Shown piece by piece: positions 35,082 to 42,702 of a stretch of 64,000 nt of DNA; the stretch's first letter is position 1; the number at the start of each line of letters is the position of its first letter. Source of the DNA: Pseudescherichia sp031998825 (GTDB taxonomy: Bacteria; Pseudomonadota; Gammaproteobacteria; Enterobacterales; Enterobacteriaceae); assembly GCF_031998825.1 (NCBI RefSeq), contig NZ_DAMACX010000004.1, forward strand, positions 62,001 to 126,000, read 5' to 3'. The notes beneath the pieces were generated by a model. That model saw only the letters and a list, made by a program, of their open reading frames with translations, had not been told where the DNA came from and made no database searches. Made by a program: the position numbers and the translations under genes.

Positions 35082-37304
35082 ATGAATAACAAGATTACGT
35101 CCCTGGCCTTACTGGTCAATTTGGGCATTTACGGGGTAGCGCTACCGCTTCATGCAGAGGAGTCCCCCGCCGGGGACGACACTATCGTTGTTACCGCCGC
35201 CGAGCAGAATTTGCAGGCTCCCGGCGTCTCTACCATCACCGCCGATGAGATCCGCAAAAATCCACCTGCTCGCGACGTCTCTGAAATTATTCGCACCATG
35301 CCGGGCGTTAACCTTACCGGGAACTCTACCAGCGGCCAGCGCGGCAACAGCCGTCAGATCGATATCCGCGGCATGGGCCCGGAAAATACGCTGATCCTGA
35401 TCGACGGCAAGCCAGTCACCAGCCGTAACTCGGTGCGCCTGGGCTGGCGCGGCGAGCGTGACACCCGGGGTGACACCAGCTGGGTACCGCCGGAGATGAT
35501 CGAGCGCATCGAGGTGATCCGCGGCCCGGCGGCGGCACGCTACGGCAACGGTGCTGCGGGCGGCGTGGTTAATATCATCACCAAGAAATCCAACAGCGAG
35601 TGGCACGGGGCGTGGGACACCTACCTCAACGCGCCGGAGCATAAGTCGGAAGGCTCAACCAAGCGCACCAACTTCAACCTGACCGGCCCGCTGGGGGGCG
35701 ATTTCAGCTTCCGTCTCTACGGTAACCTGGAGAAGACCCAGGCCGACGCCTGGGATATCAACAAAGGCCATGAATCTGAACGTACCGGCAGCTACGCGGG
35801 CACCATGCCAGCCGGGCGTGAAGGGGTGACCAACAAAGATGTCAACGGTCAGCTGCGCTGGGATTTTGCTCCCATGAACTCGCTGGAGCTGGAGGCGGGC
35901 TATAGCCGCCAGGGGAACCTCTACGCGGGCGATACCCAGAATACCAACACTAACGCGCTGGTGAAAAAGAATTACGGCAAAGAGACCAACCGTCTCTATC
36001 GCCAGAACTACTCCCTGACCTGGAACGGCGGCTGGGATAACGGCGTCACCACCAACACCTATGCGCAGTACGAGCACACCCGCAACACGCGCAATAACGA
36101 AGGCCTGGCAGGCGGTACGGAAGGGATCTTCTCCGACGAGAACTTCTCGAATATCGATCTTGCCGACGTGCTGCTGCATAGCGAGGTTAACCTGCCGCTG
36201 GATCTGTTGGTAAACCAGACCCTGACGCTGGGCACCGAGTGGAACCAGCAGCGCATGAAGGATCTGGCCTCTAACACCCAGTCGCTGACCGAAGGCGGCA
36301 CCATTGCCGGGGTGGATCCCACCAACCGTAGCCCCTACTCCCAGGCAGAGATCTTCTCGCTGTTTGCGGAGAACAACATGGAGCTGACCGACAGCACCAT
36401 GCTGACGCCAGCGCTGCGCTTCGATCACCACACCATTGTTGGCAATAACTGGAGCCCGTCTCTGAACCTCTCTCAGGGGCTGACGGACGACATTACCCTG
36501 AAAATGGGTATCGCCCGCGCCTATAAAGCGCCAAGCCTCTATCAGACCAACCCGAACTACATCCTCTACAGCCGCGGCCAGGGCTGCTACGCCAGCGCCG
36601 GCGCCTGCTATCTGATGGGGAATGACGATCTGAAAGCAGAGACCAGCATCAATAAAGAGGTAGGGCTGGAGTTCAAACGCGACGGCTGGCTGGCGGGGGT
36701 GACCTGGTTCCGCAACGACTATCGCGACAAGATCGAAGCGGGCTACGCGCCGATTGGCCAGGCGTCTAAAGCGACCACGGATATTTACCAGTGGGAGAAC
36801 GTGCCAAAAGCGGTTGTCGAGGGGCTGGAAGGGACGCTCAACGTGCCGGTGACCGAGACGGTTAACTGGACCAACAACCTGACCTACATGCTGCAAAGCA
36901 AGAACAAAACCACCGGCGATCGTCTCTCTATTATTCCGGAGTATACGCTGAACTCGACGCTGAGCTGGCAGATCCGCCAGGACCTCTCAGTGCAGTCCAC
37001 CTTCACCTGGTACGGCAAGCAGCAGCCGAAGATCTATAACTACAAAGGCAACCGCGCGACGGGCAGCGAAACCGATGAGGTGAGCCCGTACAGCATCGTT
37101 GGCCTGAGCGGCACCTGGGATGCCACCAAAAACGTCAGCCTGACGGCAGGCGTGGATAACGTCTTTGACAAACGCCAGTGGCGCGCGGGTAACGCCCAGA
37201 CCACCGGTAATGATACGACGAAATCCTATATGTACGGCGCAGGCGCAGCGACCTATAACGAGCCGGGCCGTACCTGGTTCATGAGCGTGAATACGCACTT
37301 CTAA
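35082..37304 (+). CDS. fepA: ferrienterobactin outer-membrane receptor FepA
   Basis: A 740-residue TonB-dependent receptor. It starts MNNKITSLALLVNLGIYG with a signal peptide cut near LHAEES, then a TonB box DDTIVVTAA, the plug domain (TIT..EIRKNPPARDVSEIIR, IDIRGMGPENTLILIDGKP) and a 22-strand barrel ending in NTHF. The in-frame ATG at 34944 lies in the Fur region; the ATG at 35082 matches the family. In E. coli entD follows directly; here the next gene belongs to the flagellar locus. Confidence 0.96.
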   Translation: MNNKITSLALLVNLGIYGVALPLHAEESPAGDDTIVVTAAEQNLQAPGVSTITADEIRKNPPARDVSEIIRTMPGVNLTGNSTSGQRGNSRQIDIRGMGPENTLILIDGKPVTSRNSVRLGWRGERDTRGDTSWVPPEMIERIEVIRGPAAARYGNGAAGGVVNIITKKSNSEWHGAWDTYLNAPEHKSEGSTKRTNFNLTGPLGGDFSFRLYGNLEKTQADAWDINKGHESERTGSYAGTMPAGREGVTNKDVNGQLRWDFAPMNSLELEAGYSRQGNLYAGDTQNTNTNALVKKNYGKETNRLYRQNYSLTWNGGWDNGVTTNTYAQYEHTRNTRNNEGLAGGTEGIFSDENFSNIDLADVLLHSEVNLPLDLLVNQTLTLGTEWNQQRMKDLASNTQSLTEGGTIAGVDPTNRSPYSQAEIFSLFAENNMELTDSTMLTPALRFDHHTIVGNNWSPSLNLSQGLTDDITLKMGIARAYKAPSLYQTNPNYILYSRGQGCYASAGACYLMGNDDLKAETSINKEVGLEFKRDGWLAGVTWFRNDYRDKIEAGYAPIGQASKATTDIYQWENVPKAVVEGLEGTLNVPVTETVNWTNNLTYMLQSKNKTTGDRLSIIPEYTLNSTLSWQIRQDLSVQSTFTWYGKQQPKIYNYKGNRATGSETDEVSPYSIVGLSGTWDATKNVSLTAGVDNVFDKRQWRAGNAQTTGNDTTKSYMYGAGAATYNEPGRTWFMSVNTHF

Positions 37305-37325
37305 TCAAAAGCGGTATGACGTTAT

Positions 37326-37350
37326 GCGCCTCTTCGCAATGAGGAGGCGC
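37326..37350 (+). terminator. possible fepA terminator
   Basis: GCGCCTC and GAGGCGC pair around an 11-nt loop 22 bp after the fepA stop. The T-run behind it is weak, so it may be partial. Confidence 0.5.
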
Positions 37351-37451
37351 GATACCGCGTCTCTCTTTATTATCCCACCCTCGTATAAAAGACACGATAA
37401 TTTACAATTTAAGAAAACTCTTAGATTGCTCTGTTATTCAAGTTTGGCTAC

Positions 37452-37471
37452 ATTGTCCTTTTTTGGACAAT
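37452..37471. repeat. perfect inverted repeat ATTGTCC-N6-GGACAAT
   Basis: A 7-bp perfect stem with a six-T loop. It could be an operator for the regulator encoded downstream, or a short hairpin in the leader RNA. A second perfect repeat, TTGATA-N7-TATCAA, lies at 37576-37594, nearer the gene start. Confidence 0.6.
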
Positions 37472-37653
37472 TTATACAGATCACGTTTTAGACTTTAAAA
37501 AAATAATTACTAATAAGATACTGGTATTCTTAGCATTATTAAACACAGTACGAAATGTTACGATATGTTATGAAGTTGATAAAAAAAGTATCAATCACAG
37601 CAAATATTTATTAATGCTAATCTTTTCTATCTCTACTCAAAAAAAAATAGACT

Positions 37654-38538
37654 ATGTATATTCTCTTAAATAAGTGGCGGCTCGATCCATCACTAAACGC
37701 GTTGGTTCACACCGAAACGGGTGAGATTCAGCGCCTGGGCGAATTTCATTACATTCTGCTTGAAACGCTGGTCACCCACGCTGGCGAGGTGTTGTCACGT
37801 AACTATCTGATCAATGCGGTATGGAAAAACCGGGTAGTAGGCAATAATAGCCTGCCGACGGCTATCTATGCCTTACGCGCAGCGCTGGGTGACGACGGTC
37901 GCCTACAGGAGATCATAAAAACGGTGCCGAAGAAAGGCTATGTTTTTAATAGAGATTTTATTATCTACCTTGACAAACCCGCTATAACAGAAGAGATGGA
38001 GAACAAGGATAGCGACGCACCCTCGTCGGAGTTATCCCATGCACCGCCCGAGAGAAGCAGGCGGTCTGGGAGTAAGTTTAATAAACTTTTTATTATATCT
38101 ATCATCGTTATCCCCATAATATATTTATTAATTAAAAATTATTCATCTCTTACGGGTCGCCATCAAAACGTAACCCCCTCTGTCGTTCACAGCGGGTTGA
38201 TTTTAAAAGATGAGACCAGTAAGGACTATCCACGCATCAGAATTTACCACCTGCACGCGGGTAATGACCCGGGCCATGCGGCACAGCTGGTAAAGCATAT
38301 GCCTGATGCGCTGCGGTCTATTAATCAAATGTTACAGGCACAGCGGATGAATGCGGTTTTTTATTACAGCGAATCGATTCCTAAGCTATCGGTAAGTTTT
38401 ATTGTTCAGGATAATTGCCATCACCAATATCAATTAATGATGGGCATTCAAAATTGGCAGAGTGGCATACAAAATTTGAACTCTGTTGTTTATCAAGCAG
38501 CTGAGAAAACTATTAATGAAATACCCGTATGTCAATAG
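37654..38538 (+). CDS. ToxR/CadC-like membrane-bound regulator (LafZ-like)
   Basis: A 294-residue protein with three parts. Residues 1-100 form an OmpR-type winged helix (LSRNYLINAVWKNRVVGNN, VPKKGYVFN). Residues about 145-162 are one membrane helix. A periplasmic domain follows that has exactly two cysteines, C255 and C293. This is the ToxR/CadC/MarT layout: a sensor outside and a transcription factor inside, without phosphorylation. Its place beyond flgL and the LafW-like gene matches the transmembrane regulator LafZ of E. coli Flag-2. The gene is AT-rich compared with its neighbours. The next gene overlaps its end. Confidence 0.82.
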   Translation: MYILLNKWRLDPSLNALVHTETGEIQRLGEFHYILLETLVTHAGEVLSRNYLINAVWKNRVVGNNSLPTAIYALRAALGDDGRLQEIIKTVPKKGYVFNRDFIIYLDKPAITEEMENKDSDAPSSELSHAPPERSRRSGSKFNKLFIISIIVIPIIYLLIKNYSSLTGRHQNVTPSVVHSGLILKDETSKDYPRIRIYHLHAGNDPGHAAQLVKHMPDALRSINQMLQAQRMNAVFYYSESIPKLSVSFIVQDNCHHQYQLMMGIQNWQSGIQNLNSVVYQAAEKTINEIPVCQ

Positions 38539-38989
38539 CGCTTTTTTGCGTTTAATATTCACACTGTCAATGATTTACTGCCCACTGTCAGCCATTGCCG
38601 CCATCGTGCGAACGGAGGTCATATTTTATGATTTAACGACCGCAGACCAGCGTGGCTACACAGTCGGCATGATCCCGACGCCTGGCGGCGCACAGGTTAC
38701 GCTGCATCGTAATGACGATAAGTTCTCCTTATCAACGGAAGTTGCCACCTGCTTCGATATCCGAGCCTCCGCTGGACCAGAGGGGTATCTGTGGCTGAAA
38801 AAGAGAGATACCCAGCATTCCGATCCGGCTCTTTTATCCTTTCTGAACTTTACGCAGGATAATCGGCTGCGTGTGGCGATGAAGCCCCTGGCGAATGCGC
38901 AATCTCTTCTGCTGGATAAAGACAGCCTCACCGTGCTGGTGGTCGATCCCACCATGATGACGCTGGGCACAGCGGGCTGCCAGCGCTAG
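38516..38989 (+). CDS. small exported partner of the ToxR-like regulator
   Basis: About 157 residues with a long hydrophobic N terminus (FLRLIFTLSMIYCPLSAIAA) that is either a signal peptide or an anchor, and a periplasmic part with two cysteines (C79, C155). The ATG at 38516 overlaps the regulator by 23 bases. A TTG at 38486 is also open. I do not recognise a family. Gene pairs of this layout (ToxR-ToxS, TcpP-TcpH, MarT-FidL) encode a regulator and a periplasmic helper. Its TAG stop shares the four bases CTAG with the stop of the convergent gene. Confidence 0.7.
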   Translation: MKYPYVNSAFLRLIFTLSMIYCPLSAIAAIVRTEVIFYDLTTADQRGYTVGMIPTPGGAQVTLHRNDDKFSLSTEVATCFDIRASAGPEGYLWLKKRDTQHSDPALLSFLNFTQDNRLRVAMKPLANAQSLLLDKDSLTVLVVDPTMMTLGTAGCQR

Positions 38990-39981
38990 CCGAGCAGGTT
39001 TTGCACCGTCAGCGCCGGAAGATTGGCCTGGCCATTCACGGCCTGAGCCAGGGTGTCGTAGTGGTGGCAGGCCCAGGCCAGGGTCTGCCCCAGCGCCGCC
39101 GAGGCACTCTCCGCGCTTTGCGCTTCAGGAAAACGCGCCATGACATCCATACGCTGGCGCGCTTTCTCCTGGGCCGATGCCAGTAGCTGACGCTGTTCCC
39201 CTACCTGGTTAAGCACGCTCTGCACCATGCCCTGAAGACCGTCACGCTGTCCCGTTGCCAGCGCGGCGCCTAATGCTTCGGCAGGTGCAGAGGTGGCCTG
39301 AAGGCCAGGCCGTCGGGCATGTTCCCCTTTGGCATCAGCGATTGTGAAAGAGCGCTGCATCTGCGGCCAGCCAGCTTCACCGACAGCAAATGTCCACTTC
39401 CCCTCGCTAATGCGCGGCATAACGCCCGTTCGCTGCAGGGCGTTCTTTATCTGCATAAGCGGATTAAGCGCATCGTTCGGATTAGCCAGCGACACGACAG
39501 CCAGACGTCGCCCCCGCCCCGCCTCAACGCTGAACATCAGCGATACCGGCTCTCTATCGCCGTTGAGTAGTTCTGCCAGCTCCGGTGCATGAAACGTCAC
39601 CTGCGCCTCCCCCTGCAGTACCGGCAGCAGCTGCCGGTCCACCCGACCGGCAGAGAGTTGAACCCGATTAGTCAGCAGATCCGCCAGCGCTGCACTGTCC
39701 GCTCCACGCTGCCCGCCGCCGGATGATGCATAGCGCTGGTTCAGCAGCGCGTTCTCCAGCCGGGAGAGATAGCTGTCGGCCTGCTGGAGAACAGTTAGCT
39801 GATCGTTGAGCTGAACGCTATAGCGCTGTGGCCGGAGGGCGATTAGCGGCGAGGCGGGATACTCTTCCCGCTCTGTACGCTTTAGACTCGGCTGAACCTG
39901 CGCCCGATCCCTTATCTGTGACGGAGAGAGCTCGCTGCCTGAAGGGCGTGTCGTTGTCTGTAAACCAACCTGCATGGTCAT
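38986..39981 (-). CDS. LafW-like putative hook-associated protein of Flag-2
   Basis: A 331-residue soluble protein, mostly polar and alanine/glutamine-rich, with no signal peptide. It follows flgL by 14 bp at the end of the flgB-L operon. In E. coli Flag-2 the gene in this place is lafW, described as a putative hook-associated protein. I assign it by position rather than by clear motif. The C-terminal half is predicted helical; the middle (PVLQGEAQVTFHAPELAELL, given in part) could be globular. A FliK-like hook-length role is another possibility, since no other fliK is seen. Confidence 0.55.
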   Translation of the reverse strand: MTMQVGLQTTTRPSGSELSPSQIRDRAQVQPSLKRTEREEYPASPLIALRPQRYSVQLNDQLTVLQQADSYLSRLENALLNQRYASSGGGQRGADSAALADLLTNRVQLSAGRVDRQLLPVLQGEAQVTFHAPELAELLNGDREPVSLMFSVEAGRGRRLAVVSLANPNDALNPLMQIKNALQRTGVMPRISEGKWTFAVGEAGWPQMQRSFTIADAKGEHARRPGLQATSAPAEALGAALATGQRDGLQGMVQSVLNQVGEQRQLLASAQEKARQRMDVMARFPEAQSAESASAALGQTLAWACHHYDTLAQAVNGQANLPALTVQNLLG

Positions 39982-39995
39982 TCCACTGATGTCTA

Positions 39996-40925
39996 TTAAA
40001 TGGCGTTAAACAGCGAGAGATCGCTGACTTTAGCGTAGGTTTTCATCGTCGCCTCCATCGCCAGCTGCAGGCCGGTAAAGGTCACCGTGGCCGGGCCGTA
40101 GTCCAGATCGCCAAGCTGGCCGATTAGCACGCTGTTGGTGTCGGCCACGCTGGTCTGCGCATCGCTTAACATCGTCAGGGTATTCTGCCGTTCGCCAAGG
40201 CTGGCAATGGCGCTGTTAAGCGATTCCGACGCTGCGTCGAGCGTGTCAATGGCGCGGGTGATATCGCTCTGCACCTGCGGGTCTGCCGGATCGACATTAG
40301 GATCCTGTAGCTCTGTCGCCAGATCGCCCAGGGTGTTAAACACGTTCAGATCTGCGCCAAACATGTCGCTTACCGTCACGTTAGTCTCCATCTCAACGCC
40401 GCTGGCGACGGTCGCCTTACGGTGTTCGCCATTACCCTGATAAACGTACTCGTCCGGCTCGCCGTCGCCGTCGGTGTCGTCGTAGCTAACGGGGGGCGTA
40501 TCGTTTTTGGTGCCGCCAAAGATATAGTGGCCCTGCCCATCCTGATAGTTTAAAGAGGCCATCATCGACTGCGTCAGTGAGGCTATCTCCTGACCGAGGC
40601 TTGCCAGCGTCTCCGGGGTGGTCGTGCCGTTCGCTGCCTGAAGCAGGTCGTCGCGAATGGCCAGCATGCTGTTATTGATGCCGTCAAGAATGCTCTCCTG
40701 CTGGCTCAGGGTGGCCGAGACCGCATTGATATTGCTCTGATACTGCTCGATAGCAGACTGCTGGCTGTTAAGCTGATTGATACGGGTGGCGGCGATAGGA
40801 TCGTCCGAGGGCAGGATCACCCGCTGGCCGGTAGCCATCTGGGTAATCACGTGCTCCAGCTTGCCGGAAAGCTCGGTAAAGCCATTAGTCATCGAGATAT
40901 AAGATTGTTGGGTGCTTACGCGCAT
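39996..40925 (-). CDS. flgL: flagellar hook-filament junction protein FlgL (Flag-2)
   Basis: A 309-residue HAP3 with the N-terminal flagellin-like helix region (MRVSTQQSYISM, RVILPSDDPIAATRINQLNS in part) and the usual QGHYIFGGTKNDTPP motif. It joins hook to filament with FlgK. It lies 21 bp after flgK. Corresponds to lfgL of E. coli Flag-2. Confidence 0.94.
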   Translation of the reverse strand: MRVSTQQSYISMTNGFTELSGKLEHVITQMATGQRVILPSDDPIAATRINQLNSQQSAIEQYQSNINAVSATLSQQESILDGINNSMLAIRDDLLQAANGTTTPETLASLGQEIASLTQSMMASLNYQDGQGHYIFGGTKNDTPPVSYDDTDGDGEPDEYVYQGNGEHRKATVASGVEMETNVTVSDMFGADLNVFNTLGDLATELQDPNVDPADPQVQSDITRAIDTLDAASESLNSAIASLGERQNTLTMLSDAQTSVADTNSVLIGQLGDLDYGPATVTFTGLQLAMEATMKTYAKVSDLSLFNAI

Positions 40926-40946
40926 AGAAGATGAGTCCCCGCTGGA

Positions 40947-42320
40947 TTAAAACATCGCCAGCACGGAGTCGAAAATCTCCGCGCCGGTTGAGATGACTTT
41001 TAGATTGGCCTGGTAGACCTGGGTATAGGTGATGAGATTAACCGCCTCTTCGTCCATGCTGACGCCGCTCACGCTGCTCCGCTGGTTCTGCGCTTCGCTG
41101 TAGACATTGCTTGCTGCCTCGGCCTCCGTCTGGTTCTGACGGCTGTAGATGCCAATGTTGCTGATGATGCTGGTACAGGCGCTGCCAACGGTAACCGTAC
41201 CGAGGTTAGCAATCGTCAGCGGCTGGCTGGAAATGTTAATCAACGCCTGTAAATTATCGCCGTTGCCAGAAGCATCGGGATCGCTGGAGAAAGCCAGCTC
41301 ATCAGCGGTGATATCAGGGTTAACCCTTAACGGACCGTCCGGGCTATCCGCGTCGTAGATAAAGAGCGGTGCGCCCGGATTGCCGTTGAGATCGTATCCT
41401 GCCGCCAGCTGGTCGTTAACCGCGACGGTAAACTGCTGCGCAATGCTGTTAATGGTTTCAGTGAGCGGATCCAGCACGTCGTGCTGATAGTCAAAGAGTG
41501 CTCCCAGCGATCCGCCGGTCTCCATCGTCATGCCGTAGGTTGTTCCAGCAAAGGTCAGCGTCAGGCTCTGACTTCCGTCGTCACCGCTCTCCAGCTGAAT
41601 GGTGGCGCTCTCCTGCCCGCTTACCAGCGGCTGGCCATTTTGTAGCGTAATGTTGTAGTTACCCCTGTCGTCGATATTGACCTGGATATCCAGCATGCCG
41701 CTGAGCTGCTCTACCATCTGGTCACGGGCGTCGTACAGCGCCGAGGCGTTGTCACCGTTCGCTTCGGCCTCAGCGATCTGCTGGTTATAGCCCGCAATGC
41801 CGGCGGTCAGGGTATTGATCTGCGAAATGGTCGCCTGCTCCTGGCTGACCATCTCGCTGCCCTGGGAGGCTATATAGCTACTGGTGTTATTAAAGCGCAG
41901 CGCCAGCGCGTTCGCTTCGCTCAATACCTGCTCACGCAGGGCAGGATCGTCCGGCGTGGTAGAGGCCGCGTTCAGCGCCGCAAAAAAGTTATCAAACCCG
42001 GCGCTGAGGCTGCTGTTATCATCGCTCAGTACGGTCTCCAGCTGCGTCAAATACTGCTGCTGGGTGGTGTAGTAGCCATAGTCGCTGGCGGCAAACCATA
42101 CCTGATTAACCAGGTACTGATTCGATACCCGGCAGATGCTATCAACCTGCACGCCGTTGCCCGCGCTGTTCAGCGCCCCTGGGCTTGCTCCCATCGTGCT
42201 GGTCTGTGCGACCTGCCGCGTATAGCCAGGCGTCATGGCATTGGCCGTATTCTGTGCGGTAACGTTAAGCTGCACCTGAGCTGCCGATGCGCCGCTGTAG
42301 CCAATGTTGATCATATCCAT
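40947..42320 (-). CDS. flgK: flagellar hook-filament junction protein FlgK (Flag-2)
   Basis: A 457-residue HAP1, shorter than the about 550 of Salmonella FlgK, as usual for lateral-type systems. It has the rod/hook N-terminal motif INIGYSGASAAQVQLNVTAQNTANAMTPGYTRQ (key parts: SGASAAQ, NTANAMTPGYTRQ) and the C-terminal VSMDEEAVNLITYTQVYQANLKVIST (key part NLITYTQVYQAN). A sigma-28-like element lies just upstream. Confidence 0.94.
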   Translation of the reverse strand: MDMINIGYSGASAAQVQLNVTAQNTANAMTPGYTRQVAQTSTMGASPGALNSAGNGVQVDSICRVSNQYLVNQVWFAASDYGYYTTQQQYLTQLETVLSDDNSSLSAGFDNFFAALNAASTTPDDPALREQVLSEANALALRFNNTSSYIASQGSEMVSQEQATISQINTLTAGIAGYNQQIAEAEANGDNASALYDARDQMVEQLSGMLDIQVNIDDRGNYNITLQNGQPLVSGQESATIQLESGDDGSQSLTLTFAGTTYGMTMETGGSLGALFDYQHDVLDPLTETINSIAQQFTVAVNDQLAAGYDLNGNPGAPLFIYDADSPDGPLRVNPDITADELAFSSDPDASGNGDNLQALINISSQPLTIANLGTVTVGSACTSIISNIGIYSRQNQTEAEAASNVYSEAQNQRSSVSGVSMDEEAVNLITYTQVYQANLKVISTGAEIFDSVLAMF

Positions 42321-42355
42321 ATTTCAATTCTCTTTGCCGGGTTGCATAGATCCAT

Positions 42356-42383
42356 AAAGCGGCACGGCAGGCCGCTTTCTTAA
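42356..42383 (-). promoter_or_regulatory. sigma-28-type promoter for flgK-flgL
   Basis: On the minus strand TTAA is followed after 16 bases by GCCGCTTT, ending 36 bp before flgK. The flagellar sigma-28 consensus is TAAA-N15-GCCGATAA. The element upstream of flgM has the same two sequences with the same spacing. The -10 half is also one arm of an 8-bp perfect hairpin (42356-42378), which could alternatively end the flgJ transcript. Confidence 0.5.
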
Positions 42384-42393
42384 ACCGTTGCCG

Positions 42394-42702
42394 CTAATCA
42401 TGATGCGCCGAAAGCTGTTTAACGATCAGCTCCGCAATGCCCATGCTCTGCTGTTTCACCAGGCGGTCACAGAGCGCATCGTCATATAAACCCTGCATCA
42501 TGCGCCCGGCATCGCTGCTAAGGGGGTTATCTTTAGAGTCAAATAGCGCATTCACCTTACGCATCTCCTTGAGCATCTGCCGCATAAAGATGGCCTCAAA
42601 TTGCTGGGCGGCCTGGCGAAGGTGATTCTCACGCACGCCAGCCGCATCCGCGATCTCATCGGCGCTCGGCTGAAGATGGGTTAAGGCATTAAGGGCATCC
42701 AT
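42394..42702 (-). CDS. flgJ: rod-binding protein FlgJ, short form (Flag-2)
   Basis: Only 102 residues: the rod-capping domain (QQFEAIFMRQMLKEMRKV and the LSSDAGRMMQGLYDDAL region) without the C-terminal peptidoglycan hydrolase of the 316-residue Salmonella FlgJ. This short form is known in other flagellar systems and is not a truncation, as the reading frame is clean. The start overlaps the flgI stop by 1 base (TAATG). A separate hydrolase must open the wall. Confidence 0.9.
   Translation of the reverse strand: MDALNALTHLQPSADEIADAAGVRENHLRQAAQQFEAIFMRQMLKEMRKVNALFDSKDNPLSSDAGRMMQGLYDDALCDRLVKQQSMGIAELIVKQLSAHHD

Larger units (their letters stand above)
37305..37653. other. AT-rich intergenic region between fepA and the Flag-2 locus
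   Basis: 349 bp with no credible gene. It starts with a 7-bp GC stem (37326-37350) that may end fepA transcription. It then becomes strongly AT-rich and holds two perfect hairpins (37452-37471 and 37576-37594). AT-rich DNA like this often binds H-NS. It marks the junction between the ent-fep core and the flagellar locus. Confidence 0.7.

Noticed and set aside
35655..36896. 413-codon open frame opposite fepA
   Set aside because: Antisense shadow of a well-conserved TonB receptor; no domain or ribosome site.
42394..42702. flgJ considered a truncated pseudogene
   Set aside because: The frame is intact, coupled to flgI, and hydrolase-free FlgJ is a normal type in other flagellar systems.
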